Source: Candidatus Fonsibacter sp. (lineage in GTDB: Bacteria; Pseudomonadota; Alphaproteobacteria; Pelagibacterales; Pelagibacteraceae). Taken from it: a stretch of DNA of 10,230 nt. Numbering within the stretch: position 1 is the first letter of the stretch; each line of letters starts with the position of its first letter. Location: NCBI GenBank assembly GCA_023257975.1, contig JALRAW010000041.1, positions 1-10,230 of the forward strand, in the 5' to 3' direction. Under the pieces are notes generated by a model, which saw only the letters and a list, made by a program, of their open reading frames with translations, was not told the origin of the DNA and did not search any database. This document shows, piece after piece, positions 1 to 7,266 of the stretch. Position numbers and translations under genes: made by a program.

Positions 1-713
1 TGTTCAATTTCAGCAGAAACGATTACTACTGTGTCATTTTTAAATTTATCTTTTATTTTTTGAGAATAATTATTACCTGAGCTAACGCTATTTTCATCTA
101 CATTGCAGACTAAGATTCTAGGTTTAGTTGATAGAATCCCTAGATTTTTAATTAACTTTTTATCGAATTTTTCTTCTAGTTTATCTGGACGAATGCCTTT
201 TTTTAAAGATTCATAAACATGTTCTAAAATTTCAAAAATATCTTTATTTAATTCATTATTTTTATTTTTTTTTTGAGATAATCTTTTTTCAACAGACTCT
301 AAATCAGAAATCATCATTTCAGTTTCTACTGTCTCTAGATCTCTTATAGGATCTACTGTTTTATTAACATTTTGTATTTCGCTTGAGTCAAAACATCTTA
401 ACATATGTATTACAGCATCAACCTCTCTTATATTTGCAAGAAATTTATTTCCTAAACCCTCACCTTTAGACGCACCAGCAACTAGTCCAGCAATATCTAC
501 AAATGTTATGTATGTTGGTATAATCTTTTCCGATTTTGCAATGTTTGAAAGTCTTTCTAACCTTTCATCAGGAACAGTAACAACACCGATGTTTGGTTCT
601 ATTGTGCAAAAAGGAAAGTTTGCTGCTTGTGCATTTTTAGATTTTGTTAGAGCATTAAATAGTGTTGATTTACCAACGTTTGGTAAGCCTACAATTCCAC
701 ATTTGAAACTCAT
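1..713 (-). CDS. ychF: Ribosome-binding ATPase/GTPase YchF (OLA1 family), 3' part missing
   Basis: This is the N-terminal 237 codons of a YchF/OLA1 P-loop NTPase, read leftwards from ATG at 713-711 until the window ends in frame. The protein begins MSFKCGIVGLPNVGKSTLF, which holds the G1/Walker A loop (GLPNVGKST). It then has the 'AANFPFCTIEPN' switch region, a 'DIAGLVAGASKGEGLGN' G3 segment and 'NVDE' at the G4 position, all typical of the family. YchF proteins are about 360 residues, so roughly 125 residues, including the C-terminal TGS domain, lie outside the window. The family binds ribosomes, prefers ATP over GTP and is linked to translation and stress responses. It sits 6 bp downstream of pth, a pairing common in proteobacteria, and is the last gene visible in the minus-strand run. 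No Shine-Dalgarno sequence is obvious. The identification is secure; the truncation is only the window edge. Confidence 0.95.
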   Translation of the reverse strand, partial: MSFKCGIVGLPNVGKSTLFNALTKSKNAQAANFPFCTIEPNIGVVTVPDERLERLSNIAKSEKIIPTYITFVDIAGLVAGASKGEGLGNKFLANIREVDAVIHMLRCFDSSEIQNVNKTVDPIRDLETVETEMMISDLESVEKRLSQKKNKNNELNKDIFEILEHVYESLKKGIRPDKLEEKFDKKLIKNLGILSTKPRILVCNVDENSVSSGNNYSQKIKDKFKNDTVVIVSAEIE

Positions 714-719
714 ATAGAC

Positions 720-1277
720 TTATTGATTACTTTTAGAAGTAAAATCGTCTAGTTTTTTTTCTATAAGAAGATTTATATTTTTAAATATTTTCTTAATAAC
801 TTGATCTATTATTACCTTTTCCTCTTCAGTAAAATCATTTAGGACATGTTTGTCTACTAATTCTTTGTCCCCAGGGTGACCTATACCAATTCTAATTCTA
901 TTATAATCAGTACCTATAGAGTCGTCTATTGATTTAATACCATTGTGACCACCGCTAGTGCCACCAATTTTAGTTTTTATTTTTCCAATTTCGATATCCA
1001 TGTCATCATGAAATACAAAAATATTATTCGTTTTAATTCTATGGTAGTCAGTTATTTCTCTAATACACATTCCAGAATTATTCATAAAAGTTAATGGCTT
1101 TACTACTATTACTTTATTATCTTGTACCTGACCGTTGGTTAATAGACCTTTAAATTTTGGTTTTTGTTTTGAAAGACCAAAATTTTTATTTAAAGCATCT
1201 ATAAGTTTGAATCCTACGTTATGTCTGTTGTTTGCATGTTTTGGATCTGGATTTCCTAACCCTGCAAATAATAACAT
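720..1277 (-). CDS. pth: Peptidyl-tRNA hydrolase (Pth)
   Basis: This 185-residue protein matches bacterial Pth in length. Pth releases the peptide from prematurely dropped peptidyl-tRNAs in the cytoplasm so that the tRNA can be reused. Family landmarks are visible: 'GLGNP' with N9, 'NRHNVGF' with the catalytic histidine H19, 'KPLTFMNNSG' at 60-69, 'FHDDMD' with the catalytic aspartate at D91, and 'GGTSGGHNGIKSI' with N112. These correspond to N10, H20, D93 and N114 of the E. coli enzyme. The usual Tyr and Thr of the YxxTRHN signature are His14 and Asn17 here, a mild deviation that leaves the catalytic residues intact. The gene lies between rplY (7-bp gap upstream) and ychF (6-bp gap downstream), so it is probably co-transcribed with both. 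This rplY-pth-ychF order is common in proteobacteria and groups translation maintenance functions. Confidence 0.96.
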   Translation of the reverse strand: MLLFAGLGNPDPKHANNRHNVGFKLIDALNKNFGLSKQKPKFKGLLTNGQVQDNKVIVVKPLTFMNNSGMCIREITDYHRIKTNNIFVFHDDMDIEIGKIKTKIGGTSGGHNGIKSIDDSIGTDYNRIRIGIGHPGDKELVDKHVLNDFTEEEKVIIDQVIKKIFKNINLLIEKKLDDFTSKSNQ

Positions 1278-1284
1278 TTAGGTG

Positions 1285-2055
1285 TTATTTCTTTTTATCC
1301 GCAGGCGCAGCAGCAGCAGCAGGTTTTTTAGCAGCATCGGGAGATTTCGCTGTTTCGCCCGGTTTAGCTTTTCCATCAGTAGCTTTAGCATCACCAGCAG
1401 CAGTAGCAGTTGTCGTACCTTCAGCTTGAGCAGCAGCATCACCTGCAGCAGCATCACCTGTAGCAGCGGCAGCTGGCTCAGGTTCTTTAACAACTGTAGG
1501 AGCTGCAATAGTTGCTATAGTAAAATCTCGATCAGTAATCGTGGGTTTTGAACCATCAGGTAATTTTACAGAGGATATGTGAATACTTTCATTCATTTCT
1601 TTATTAGCTAAATCAACTACTATTTCAGCAGGAATATTTTCAGCTGCACATCTTAACTCTATCTTTCTTCTTACTATGTTTAAAACTCCTCCTAATTTTA
1701 GTCCTGGACAATTTTCGTTGTTAATAAATTTCACAGGAATATTTACAGTTACTTTTGTTCCAGGCTTAATTTTTTGAAAATCTATGTGTATAGGCTCATT
1801 ATTTAGTGGATGAAAATTAATATCTTTAGTCAAAACCTTATGTTTTGATCCACCAATGCTCATTTCTATAACTGAGCTCATAAAGTTAGAAGACTCCAAC
1901 ATTTTTTTAATTGATAATTTTTTAACTGATAAAGGTAAATTTTGTTCTTTATCACCATATAAAATACCAGGGAGAAAACCTTCTAATCTTAATTTTTTAA
2001 GATCTCCTTTGGTTTTAAGTTTTCTTTCTGATGCTTCAAGCTTTAAATTTTCCAT
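1285..2055 (-). CDS. rplY: 50S ribosomal protein bL25, long CTC/TL5-type form with an Ala-rich tail
   Basis: This 256-residue protein is the two-domain (CTC/TL5) form of bL25, which binds 5S rRNA in the large ribosomal subunit. Residues 1 to about 95 are the 5S-binding domain: the start 'MENLKLEASERK', then 'GFLPGILYGD' at 27-35 and 'HPLNNEPIHIDF' at 82-93. Residues about 96-185 are the second beta-domain, including 'CPGLKLGGVLNIVRRKIEL'. Residues about 186-256 are a low-complexity tail rich in Ala, Pro, Lys, Asp, Thr and Gly, with Ala runs and a terminal KKK. Ala/Lys-rich tails are common in alphaproteobacterial bL25. The tail DNA is much richer in G and C than its surroundings and contains a perfect 15-bp tandem repeat. 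The tail creates long open frames on other strands and frames; they are not genes. The gene lies 56 bp after prs and 7 bp before pth. Confidence 0.95.
   Translation of the reverse strand: MENLKLEASERKLKTKGDLKKLRLEGFLPGILYGDKEQNLPLSVKKLSIKKMLESSNFMSSVIEMSIGGSKHKVLTKDINFHPLNNEPIHIDFQKIKPGTKVTVNIPVKFINNENCPGLKLGGVLNIVRRKIELRCAAENIPAEIVVDLANKEMNESIHISSVKLPDGSKPTITDRDFTIATIAAPTVVKEPEPAAAATGDAAAGDAAAQAEGTTTATAAGDAKATDGKAKPGETAKSPDAAKKPAAAAAPADKKK
1430..1459. repeat. Perfect 15-bp tandem duplication inside the bL25 tail
   Basis: The 15-mer GCAGCAGCATCACCT occurs twice back to back at 1430-1444 and 1445-1459. On the coding (minus) strand it specifies two GDAAA units at about residues 200-209 of bL25. 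As the unit is in frame, gain or loss of copies by slippage would change tail length without a frameshift. Degenerate GCA/GCAGC-type triplets extend on both sides. This is seen directly in the sequence; the slippage idea is inference. Confidence 0.9.
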
Positions 2056-2068
2056 ATAATAAAGATCG

Positions 2069-2101
2069 CTTGTTTTATATTAACTTCAAAAAAAAAACAA
2101 G
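2069..2101. other. Weak inverted repeat and poly-A/T tract between prs and rplY
   Basis: CTTGTTTT at 2069-2076 and AAAACAAG at 2094-2101 form an 8-bp inverted repeat with a 17-base loop that includes a run of ten A (ten T on the coding strand). The stem has only two G-C pairs and no T tract follows it, so it is a poor intrinsic terminator. It may be a processing or attenuation hairpin between prs and rplY, or chance in AT-rich DNA. The 56-bp gap is the largest in the lgt-to-ychF run, so a separate rplY promoter could lie here, but I see no convincing -35/-10 pair. Confidence 0.25.
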
Positions 2102-2111
2102 TTATTGTTAT

Positions 2112-3044
2112 TTATTTGAATAAGCTAGAAACTGAAGTTGATTGAGATATTCGTTTAATAGCTTCAGCAATTAACGGTGCAATACTAACCACCTCTATTT
2201 TTGAAACTCCTTTAATTTTTTTTGTATTATCAATAGTATCAGTGATAACAATTTTTTTCATTTTAGATTTTTTAATTTTATCGATAGATGAGCCTGTAAG
2301 AACACCGTGAACAACGTAACAATAAACTTCTTTTGCTCCTTTTTCTATTAGAGCATCAGCCGCGTTACAGATTGTTCCTCCACTATCAATTAAATCATCA
2401 ATTATAATACAAGATTTATTTTTTACCTCCCCAATAACATTCATAACTTCAGATTGACCTGGGCTTTCTCTTCTTTTATCAATGATTGCTAAACCAGCAT
2501 TCAATCGTTTACCAATAGCTCTTGCTCTTTCTACTCCTCCAACATCAGGCGCAACGCAAACAATATTTTTAGTGCCTATATTTTTTAATATGTGTTTTAA
2601 AAGAACTGGAGCTGCATATAAATTATCTACAGGAATATCAAAAAAACCTTGAATTTGATTTGCATGAAGATCCATAGTTAAAACTCTATTCGCTCCAGCG
2701 TTAGTAATTAAGTTTGCTACTAATTTTGCACTTATAGGAGATCTTGGTACAACTTTTCTATCTTGTCTTGCATAACCGTAGTAAGGAATGACCGCAGTTA
2801 TATTTTTTGCTGAAGATCTTCTTAAGGAATCAATACATATTAGCAACTCCATAATATTGTCGTTAGCAGGATAAGAAGTTGATTGTATTAAATATACATC
2901 GTTGCCTCGCATATTTTCTTTAATCTCAACGTACACTTCTGAATCAGCAAACCTTACAATTTCTCTTTGCGTTGGCTTTGTTTTTAAATATTTACAGATT
3001 TGATGGCTAAGGGAGATACTGCTTGTTCCAGATACAATCTTCAT
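2112..3044 (-). CDS. prs: Ribose-phosphate pyrophosphokinase (PRPP synthetase)
   Basis: This 310-residue protein is a class I PRPP synthetase of normal length. It transfers pyrophosphate from ATP to ribose 5-phosphate to give PRPP for purines, pyrimidines, histidine, tryptophan and NAD. Motifs in order are 'RFADSEVYVEI' at 31-41, 'YYGYARQDRK' at 88-97, the metal/ATP loop 'MDLHANQIQGFFD' at 124-136, 'VAPDVGGVERA' at 164-174, the flexible loop 'DKRRESPGQSEV' at 189-200, and the PRPP-binding P-loop 'DDLIDSGGT' at 216-224. The usual DTGGT is DSGGT, a conservative change. The start MKIVSGTSS aligns with the family N-terminus. The gene follows pgeF by 37 bp and precedes rplY by 56 bp on the same strand. 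A prs-rplY-pth-ychF order is frequent in alphaproteobacteria. Confidence 0.97.
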   Translation of the reverse strand: MKIVSGTSSISLSHQICKYLKTKPTQREIVRFADSEVYVEIKENMRGNDVYLIQSTSYPANDNIMELLICIDSLRRSSAKNITAVIPYYGYARQDRKVVPRSPISAKLVANLITNAGANRVLTMDLHANQIQGFFDIPVDNLYAAPVLLKHILKNIGTKNIVCVAPDVGGVERARAIGKRLNAGLAIIDKRRESPGQSEVMNVIGEVKNKSCIIIDDLIDSGGTICNAADALIEKGAKEVYCYVVHGVLTGSSIDKIKKSKMKKIVITDTIDNTKKIKGVSKIEVVSIAPLIAEAIKRISQSTSVSSLFK

Positions 3045-3081
3045 GAGATCTTTTTATATAATTTTACAATTAGTTAATCAA

Positions 3082-3846
3082 TTAATATCTGCAAATTACA
3101 GAGATACATCTTCCATAATCTGATTCATTATTATGTACAGATCTTCTGTAACTAAAAAAGTTTTTATAATCTCGATAAGTGTCCCTATTTATATTATCGA
3201 TATTTCTTTTGGGTATTCCTAGTTTTAAAAATTTTTCATTTACGAATAATCTTAGATTAAAGTAAAATTTCTTATTAATACTCATAAAATATTTTTTATA
3301 ATCGTAATTATTGATTTTAATATTTTTTACAAAGTCTTCTTTTACTTCATAATTTCTTTGTGCTATGCAAGGTCCAATTGCCACAATTAAGTTTGATATT
3401 ATTGATTTTTTTTGTTTAAATTTTTTTATTAGATTTTCAATAATTCCAGAATTAGCACCCCTCCATCCAGAATGAACAGCTGCCATTGTTTTATTTTCTT
3501 TATCAGCAACTAATATTGGTACGCAATCTGCAGTTAAAATTCCAAAAGAAAATTTTGGAAATGTAGTAATAATTCCATCAGCTTTGTATTTTTTTTTTAC
3601 TAAAAAATTATCAAAATTAATTATTTTATTGCTATGATACTGTTTTAACATAATTAATTTATTTGAGTTACAGCCAATTTTTTTTGAAACGATAATAATA
3701 TTTTTTTTAACGATTTTCTTTTTATCATTCGATCCCAATCCACAGTTAAGACTTTTATAAATCCCTTTTGAAAAACCATTTTTTCTTGTGAAAAAAAAAC
3801 TTTTTAAACCAGGTATTTTGTTAATTTTTTTAGAATAAAAAATCAT
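3082..3846 (-). CDS. pgeF: Peptidoglycan editing factor / purine nucleoside phosphorylase (PgeF/YfiH/LACC1 family)
   Basis: This 254-residue protein belongs to the DUF152 'multicopper polyphenol oxidase (laccase)' family. Members are now known to act on purine nucleosides (adenosine deaminase and phosphorolysis activities), and E. coli YfiH is called peptidoglycan editing factor. The Zn-binding set is visible: H71 in 'LKQYHSNK', C108 in 'TADCVP' and H125 in 'AVHSGWRGA'. 'AIGPCIAQRNYEV' (156-168) and the C-terminal 'FFSYRR' (230-235) are further family signatures. 'NRDTYRD' at 220-226 has Asp where many relatives have Cys in 'CTY', and the last motif is 'DYGR' rather than the common 'TGR'. Its ATG overlaps the preceding methyltransferase stop by one base (TAATG at 3848-3844), so translational coupling is likely. 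The substrate in this organism cannot be read from sequence. Confidence 0.9.
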   Translation of the reverse strand: MIFYSKKINKIPGLKSFFFTRKNGFSKGIYKSLNCGLGSNDKKKIVKKNIIIVSKKIGCNSNKLIMLKQYHSNKIINFDNFLVKKKYKADGIITTFPKFSFGILTADCVPILVADKENKTMAAVHSGWRGANSGIIENLIKKFKQKKSIISNLIVAIGPCIAQRNYEVKEDFVKNIKINNYDYKKYFMSINKKFYFNLRLFVNEKFLKLGIPKRNIDNINRDTYRDYKNFFSYRRSVHNNESDYGRCISVICRY

Positions 3847-4919
3847 TAAATAAATCCAAGATTAAATTTGCAATTTTTATTAGAAAAAGCTAATGCGTGA
3901 AAAGCTTCCCCCATTTCTTTTGGATTAACTAATTTATTAATACTTAGAATTAAGTCTTTACTAGTTATTAAATCTTGCTTTTTGATTATCTGATCTGCTC
4001 TTTCCATAATACCTAATTTTTGTAAAAAAAAATTTTGAGTTACGATACCAATATTTTGAATATTATTTTTTTTAAAAATACTCTTTAATATGTTGAAATT
4101 AATGTCAAAAGTAATATCGCAATCATTATATTCTTTTAATAAATCAACAACTCTATGTTTTTTTATCGCTCTAATAGTATTTTTTCCAATAGTGTTACAA
4201 TATCCATAATCAAACATTAAAAAAATTCCATTATTTTTTTTTATAATTTTTGATATCGAATTAAGATAAGTTTCAATTTTGATTGGGTATTCTATAATTT
4301 CACTTTTATGAATGTTGTAAAATTTAGAATATTTTTTAATTGAGTTATTATTAATTTTATTTTTGTAATAAGTAATTTTTTTTTTATTACCATTCTTAAA
4401 AGCAATACACTGTTCAAACCAATTATTATTTTCTTTATAAAATTGTTTTATAGGAAATGCGTCAAAAAATTCGTTTGCTAAAATTATTGTTGTATCTTGA
4501 TTAATTTTATTAATATTTTTTATCCAAATAATATTTTTAAAGTCACGTAAATTATATTTCTGAACTTTTATCAAATTTTCACTTTTTTCATGTAAATAAA
4601 TAGTAAATGTTGCATCGAAAGTTTTTATTTTTTGAATAGAGTTTATTATTTGCTTGATCATTAAGCCAGTTCCAGGACCTAATTCCAATATATTAATTTT
4701 TTTTGGTTTTTTTATATAAATCCAATAAGAAACAATCCATATAGATATCATTTCTGAAAAAATACTAGATATCATAGGAGACGTTATAAAATCTCCATCT
4801 CTTCCAAATATTTTGTTATTTTTATAATAACCAAATTTTTTATGGTATAATGCAATATTAATAAATTGATTTAATGGAATAAATTTTTTTTTATTTATTA
4901 ATTTTTCTATAGGATTCAT
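3846..4919 (-). CDS. Class I SAM-dependent methyltransferase, COG1565/NDUFAF7 (MidA) family
   Basis: This 357-residue protein has the layout of the COG1565/DUF185 family. It shows 'GRDGDFITSP' at 39-48, the SAM-binding glycine loop 'ILELGPGTG' at 77-85, 'LANEFFDAFPIKQF' at 147-160 and 'LMFDYGY' at 234-240. The mitochondrial member NDUFAF7 dimethylates an arginine of the complex I 49-kDa subunit during assembly. By homology this protein may modify NuoD or another respiratory complex I subunit, but that is inference. Its ATG lies inside the 3' end of lgt, giving a 29-bp overlap in a different frame, and its TAA overlaps the pgeF start by 1 bp, so the three genes are almost certainly translated from one mRNA. 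The lgt-COG1565-pgeF order recurs in alphaproteobacteria. The second half is Lys/Ile/Asn-rich, in keeping with the low-GC genome. Confidence 0.88.
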   Translation of the reverse strand: MNPIEKLINKKKFIPLNQFINIALYHKKFGYYKNNKIFGRDGDFITSPMISSIFSEMISIWIVSYWIYIKKPKKINILELGPGTGLMIKQIINSIQKIKTFDATFTIYLHEKSENLIKVQKYNLRDFKNIIWIKNINKINQDTTIILANEFFDAFPIKQFYKENNNWFEQCIAFKNGNKKKITYYKNKINNNSIKKYSKFYNIHKSEIIEYPIKIETYLNSISKIIKKNNGIFLMFDYGYCNTIGKNTIRAIKKHRVVDLLKEYNDCDITFDINFNILKSIFKKNNIQNIGIVTQNFFLQKLGIMERADQIIKKQDLITSKDLILSINKLVNPKEMGEAFHALAFSNKNCKFNLGFI

Positions 4920-5694
4920 TTTTGAATATTTTATATGTAATTATTCCAAAGATTAAAAAACATATACTAATACAAGTTCCTAAAGATAGATTAAAAATTA
5001 CATAGCCTATATGCTTATCTGGTTCCCTAAAAATTTCTGATATAATTCTGAATACAGAATAAAAAATTAAAAAATAACAAGACAATTCACCGTTAAATAA
5101 TTTTTTTTTATATTTTAATATAATATTTAATAATAAAAATAATATTAAACCCTCAAGAACAGCTTCATATAGTTGTGAAGGATGCCTTGGTTCCATGTCT
5201 ACTTTTGGAAAAATTACTCCATAATTAGAAAAAGTTTTTTTTCCGTATAATTCTCCATTTATAAAATTAGCAATTCTTCCAAGAAATATACCAATTGAAG
5301 CAACACAAACAATTATGTCAGTTAAAACGAGTATTTTGATTTTATTTTTTTTTGCAAAAATTATTGAAGCAATAAAAACACCGATTGAGCCTCCATGAAA
5401 AGACATCCCTCCTTGCCATAAAAAAAAGATTTCAATAGGATTATTTAAATAATAATTAAAATTATAGAATAAAATATATCCAATTCTACCTCCAAAAATA
5501 ATTCCTAAAATTAGATAAATCAAAAAATTATCAAAATTTTGAATATTAATTTTTTCTTTACTCCAGTGTTTTTTAATTAAATATTTCGCATAGTAAAAAC
5601 CAAACAATATACCGGCAATGTAAGCCAAAGAGTACCAACGAATTTCTAAAAAACTGAAATTAAAGATGACAGGATTTAGATTGTGAATAAACAT
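4891..5694 (-). CDS. lgt: Prolipoprotein diacylglyceryl transferase (Lgt)
   Basis: This 267-residue polytopic inner-membrane enzyme attaches diacylglycerol from phosphatidylglycerol to the lipobox cysteine of prelipoproteins. Family marks are 'IRWYSLAYIAG' at 18-28, 'GGRIGYILFYN' at 68-78, 'GGMSFHGGSIG' at 95-105 with the conserved H100, the Lgt signature 'GRIANFINGELYG' at 139-151 (R140, N143, N146, E148), 'RHPSQLYEA' at 170-178 and 'REPD' at 223-226. Hydrophobic stretches at about 19-40, 56-78, 87-113, 120-140, 175-195, 205-222 and 235-255 fit a seven-helix topology. It is the first gene of the minus-strand run that ends with ychF. Its 3' end overlaps the methyltransferase start by 29 bp, and upstream it diverges from the ubiK-like gene across 47 bp. 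Confidence 0.96.
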   Translation of the reverse strand: MFIHNLNPVIFNFSFLEIRWYSLAYIAGILFGFYYAKYLIKKHWSKEKINIQNFDNFLIYLILGIIFGGRIGYILFYNFNYYLNNPIEIFFLWQGGMSFHGGSIGVFIASIIFAKKNKIKILVLTDIIVCVASIGIFLGRIANFINGELYGKKTFSNYGVIFPKVDMEPRHPSQLYEAVLEGLILFLLLNIILKYKKKLFNGELSCYFLIFYSVFRIISEIFREPDKHIGYVIFNLSLGTCISICFLIFGIITYKIFKNESYRKINK

Positions 5695-5741
5695 TTAAAT
5701 AATCTTAGAATTATTTATAACTATATCAATAAGAAGAATAT
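5695..5741. promoter_or_regulatory. Divergent intergenic region between lgt and the ubiK-like gene
   Basis: Only 47 bp separate the two start codons, so both promoters must lie here or inside the opposite gene. The minus strand offers TATAGT (5725-5720) and TATAAA (5719-5714) as possible -10 boxes for lgt. The plus strand has TATAAC at 5716-5721. No good -35 element is seen for any of them. AAGAAGA at 5731-5737 lies four bases before the ubiK-like ATG and is one of the few Shine-Dalgarno-like sequences in the window. Confidence 0.35.
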
Positions 5742-5972
5742 ATGAATAATTATAAAAAAATTATTAATGATTTTGTAAATTTATTTCAAATAGGAATTTT
5801 AACTGCAAAAGATATCAAGCAAGAAATAAGTAATATTATTAAGTTTAAAAAAGAAAAAATAATGAACCATTTTAATAATTCATCTCAACAAGATTTAGAA
5901 GATTTAAAAAACAAAATAAAGAACCTAAACTTAGAAATAGAAAAGTTAAAAAAATTAGTTAGGAAAAGATAA
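5742..5972 (+). CDS. ubiK: UbiK/BMFP-family accessory protein (short coiled-coil protein)
   Basis: This 76-residue Lys/Asn/Ile-rich protein matches the BMFP/UbiK family in size and layout. An N-terminal amphipathic part with 'LFQIGILTAKDIKQEI' (14-29) is followed by a C-terminal coiled coil at about 50-74 ('DLEDLKNKIKNLNLEIEKL') ending in a basic LVRKR. In E. coli UbiK is a trimeric accessory factor for aerobic ubiquinone biosynthesis, and related proteins fuse membranes in vitro. A member of this family next to lgt is a recurring alphaproteobacterial arrangement and supports the call. It has an AAGAAGA Shine-Dalgarno-like site and is transcribed away from lgt. Its last 18 bp overlap, tail to tail, the end of envZ. 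The family is short and diverged, so the call rests on length, pattern and context; another small coiled-coil protein is possible. Confidence 0.72.
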   Translation: MNNYKKIINDFVNLFQIGILTAKDIKQEISNIIKFKKEKIMNHFNNSSQQDLEDLKNKIKNLNLEIEKLKKLVRKR

Positions 5973-7265
5973 AGAAACTCTTAGTCCTTTACCCTTTGGG
6001 TTATTTAATAGTTTTACAGTACCACCATGAGAATTAACAATATCCTCTACAATTGAAAGGCCTAATCCGACATTACTATCTTTGAGAGATCTTGATTTGT
6101 CGACTCTATAGAATGGTCTAAATACTTTTTCTTTATGTTCGTCAGCAATCCCAGGACCATCGTCATCAATATTAATTAAAATAGTTTTTTTTATTTTTTT
6201 ACAACTAATTGAAATATTTTCTGCATATTTTTGAGAATTATTTATAATGTTAGCAATACATCTTCTAATTAAATTTTTTCTTCCAGAAAATATTAAGTTT
6301 TTAGGACTTTTCATTTTAATATTTTTTTTAAAACTTTTATTAATTAAATTTTGAATTAATTGTACAATATTAAATTTCTCAACAGGCTGGGAATATTGAT
6401 TACTAGCAAAATCAAGATATTCGTTAATCATTTTTTCCATTTCGATAATCTCTTCTTTTAGTGAATTTAATTTTTGATTTTTGTTTAAAAGTTCGATTTG
6501 TAATTTTAATCTTGTTAGTGGTGTTTTTAGATCATGACTAATACCAGATAACATCGCTGTTCTTTGACTAATATGTTTAAGAATTCTTCTTTTCATTTTT
6601 TCAAACTCATAAGAGGCCTGTCTAATTTCAAGAGCTCCTGATACTTTAAAATCACTATCAAATTGCCCTTTGCCAAATCTTTCTGCCGCTTGAGAAAGAA
6701 GAACGATAGGTTTAATTTGATTACGTAGAAAAATTATTGAAATAAAAAGAAATATTAACGAAGGTACTGTAATCCAAAGTGCAAATATTCTTCCAGAAGT
6801 AGATCTTATTTTTGTTTTAGGTATTAAAAATTCAATAACTTCATTCTTATTAAGTAGTACCAATACTTGAACGAACGAACTATTAAATCTGACATTATGC
6901 CAGTATGGATTTTTTATTTTATCTGAAAATTCTTCCAGAACAATTTTGTCATACAAACTGTACCATTTTACTGTTTCGGTAGACGGAAGCTGCTGAGTTT
7001 CTTTTTTGATTGAAATTATTATGCCACTTTTATCTTTGTAAATATTAATTAATTCATTACTTTTGTTTCTTTGTTTATATTCGGGGTAGAGGGCTAAGAA
7101 TGTATTTATTTCGTTAGCAGCAGATCTAACTAACCCTCTATTTGTTTTGTACCAGATGCTATCAAAAAAAACACCTCCCACAACAATTTGAATAAGTATT
7201 ATTGGGGCTATTACAATTAGTAATGATCTAAAAAGTAAAGTTCTAGGAAATATTTTTCTTAGCAT
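5955..7265 (-). CDS. envZ: EnvZ-type sensor histidine kinase
   Basis: This 436-residue membrane-bound kinase should phosphorylate the adjacent OmpR-type regulator. A first membrane helix lies at about 13-34, a periplasmic sensor segment of about 120 residues follows, and a second helix lies at about 160-180. A HAMP linker (about 181-232) contains 'RNQIKPIVLLSQAAERFGKG'. The HisKA dimerization/phosphoacceptor domain has 'GISHDLKTPLTRLKLQIEL' with H244. The ATPase domain has the N-box 'CIANIINNSQKYA' (336-348), G1 'DDDGPGI' (367-373), an F-box near 'FRPFYRVD' (382-389) and G2 'VGLGLSIVEDI' (399-409). All catalytic boxes are intact and the length fits EnvZ (about 450). The start codon is one base after the ompR stop, implying coupled translation. 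The 3' end overlaps the ubiK-like gene by 18 bp, convergently. The stimulus cannot be inferred from sequence. Confidence 0.93.
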   Translation of the reverse strand: MLRKIFPRTLLFRSLLIVIAPIILIQIVVGGVFFDSIWYKTNRGLVRSAANEINTFLALYPEYKQRNKSNELINIYKDKSGIIISIKKETQQLPSTETVKWYSLYDKIVLEEFSDKIKNPYWHNVRFNSSFVQVLVLLNKNEVIEFLIPKTKIRSTSGRIFALWITVPSLIFLFISIIFLRNQIKPIVLLSQAAERFGKGQFDSDFKVSGALEIRQASYEFEKMKRRILKHISQRTAMLSGISHDLKTPLTRLKLQIELLNKNQKLNSLKEEIIEMEKMINEYLDFASNQYSQPVEKFNIVQLIQNLINKSFKKNIKMKSPKNLIFSGRKNLIRRCIANIINNSQKYAENISISCKKIKKTILINIDDDGPGIADEHKEKVFRPFYRVDKSRSLKDSNVGLGLSIVEDIVNSHGGTVKLLNNPKGKGLRVSLSFPN

Positions 7266-7266
7266 T

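Noticed and set aside
508-717. Plus-strand open frame of 69 codons over the 5' end of ychF
   Set aside because: It is antisense to the conserved P-loop region of ychF; its sequence is fully explained by that gene.
1232-1551. Several Ala-, Ser- or Leu-rich open frames overlapping the rplY tail on both strands
   Set aside because: They are out-of-frame readings of the GCA-repeat DNA that encodes the bL25 tail. They lack family features, and rplY itself is a certain gene.
2056-2111. Riboswitch or ribosomal-protein leader before rplY
   Set aside because: The gap is only 56 bp with one weak AT-rich stem; no conserved leader structure can be recognised.
5955-5972. Intrinsic terminator between the convergent ubiK-like gene and envZ
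   Set aside because: The genes overlap by 18 bp and I could not find a GC-rich stem followed by a T run on either strand.
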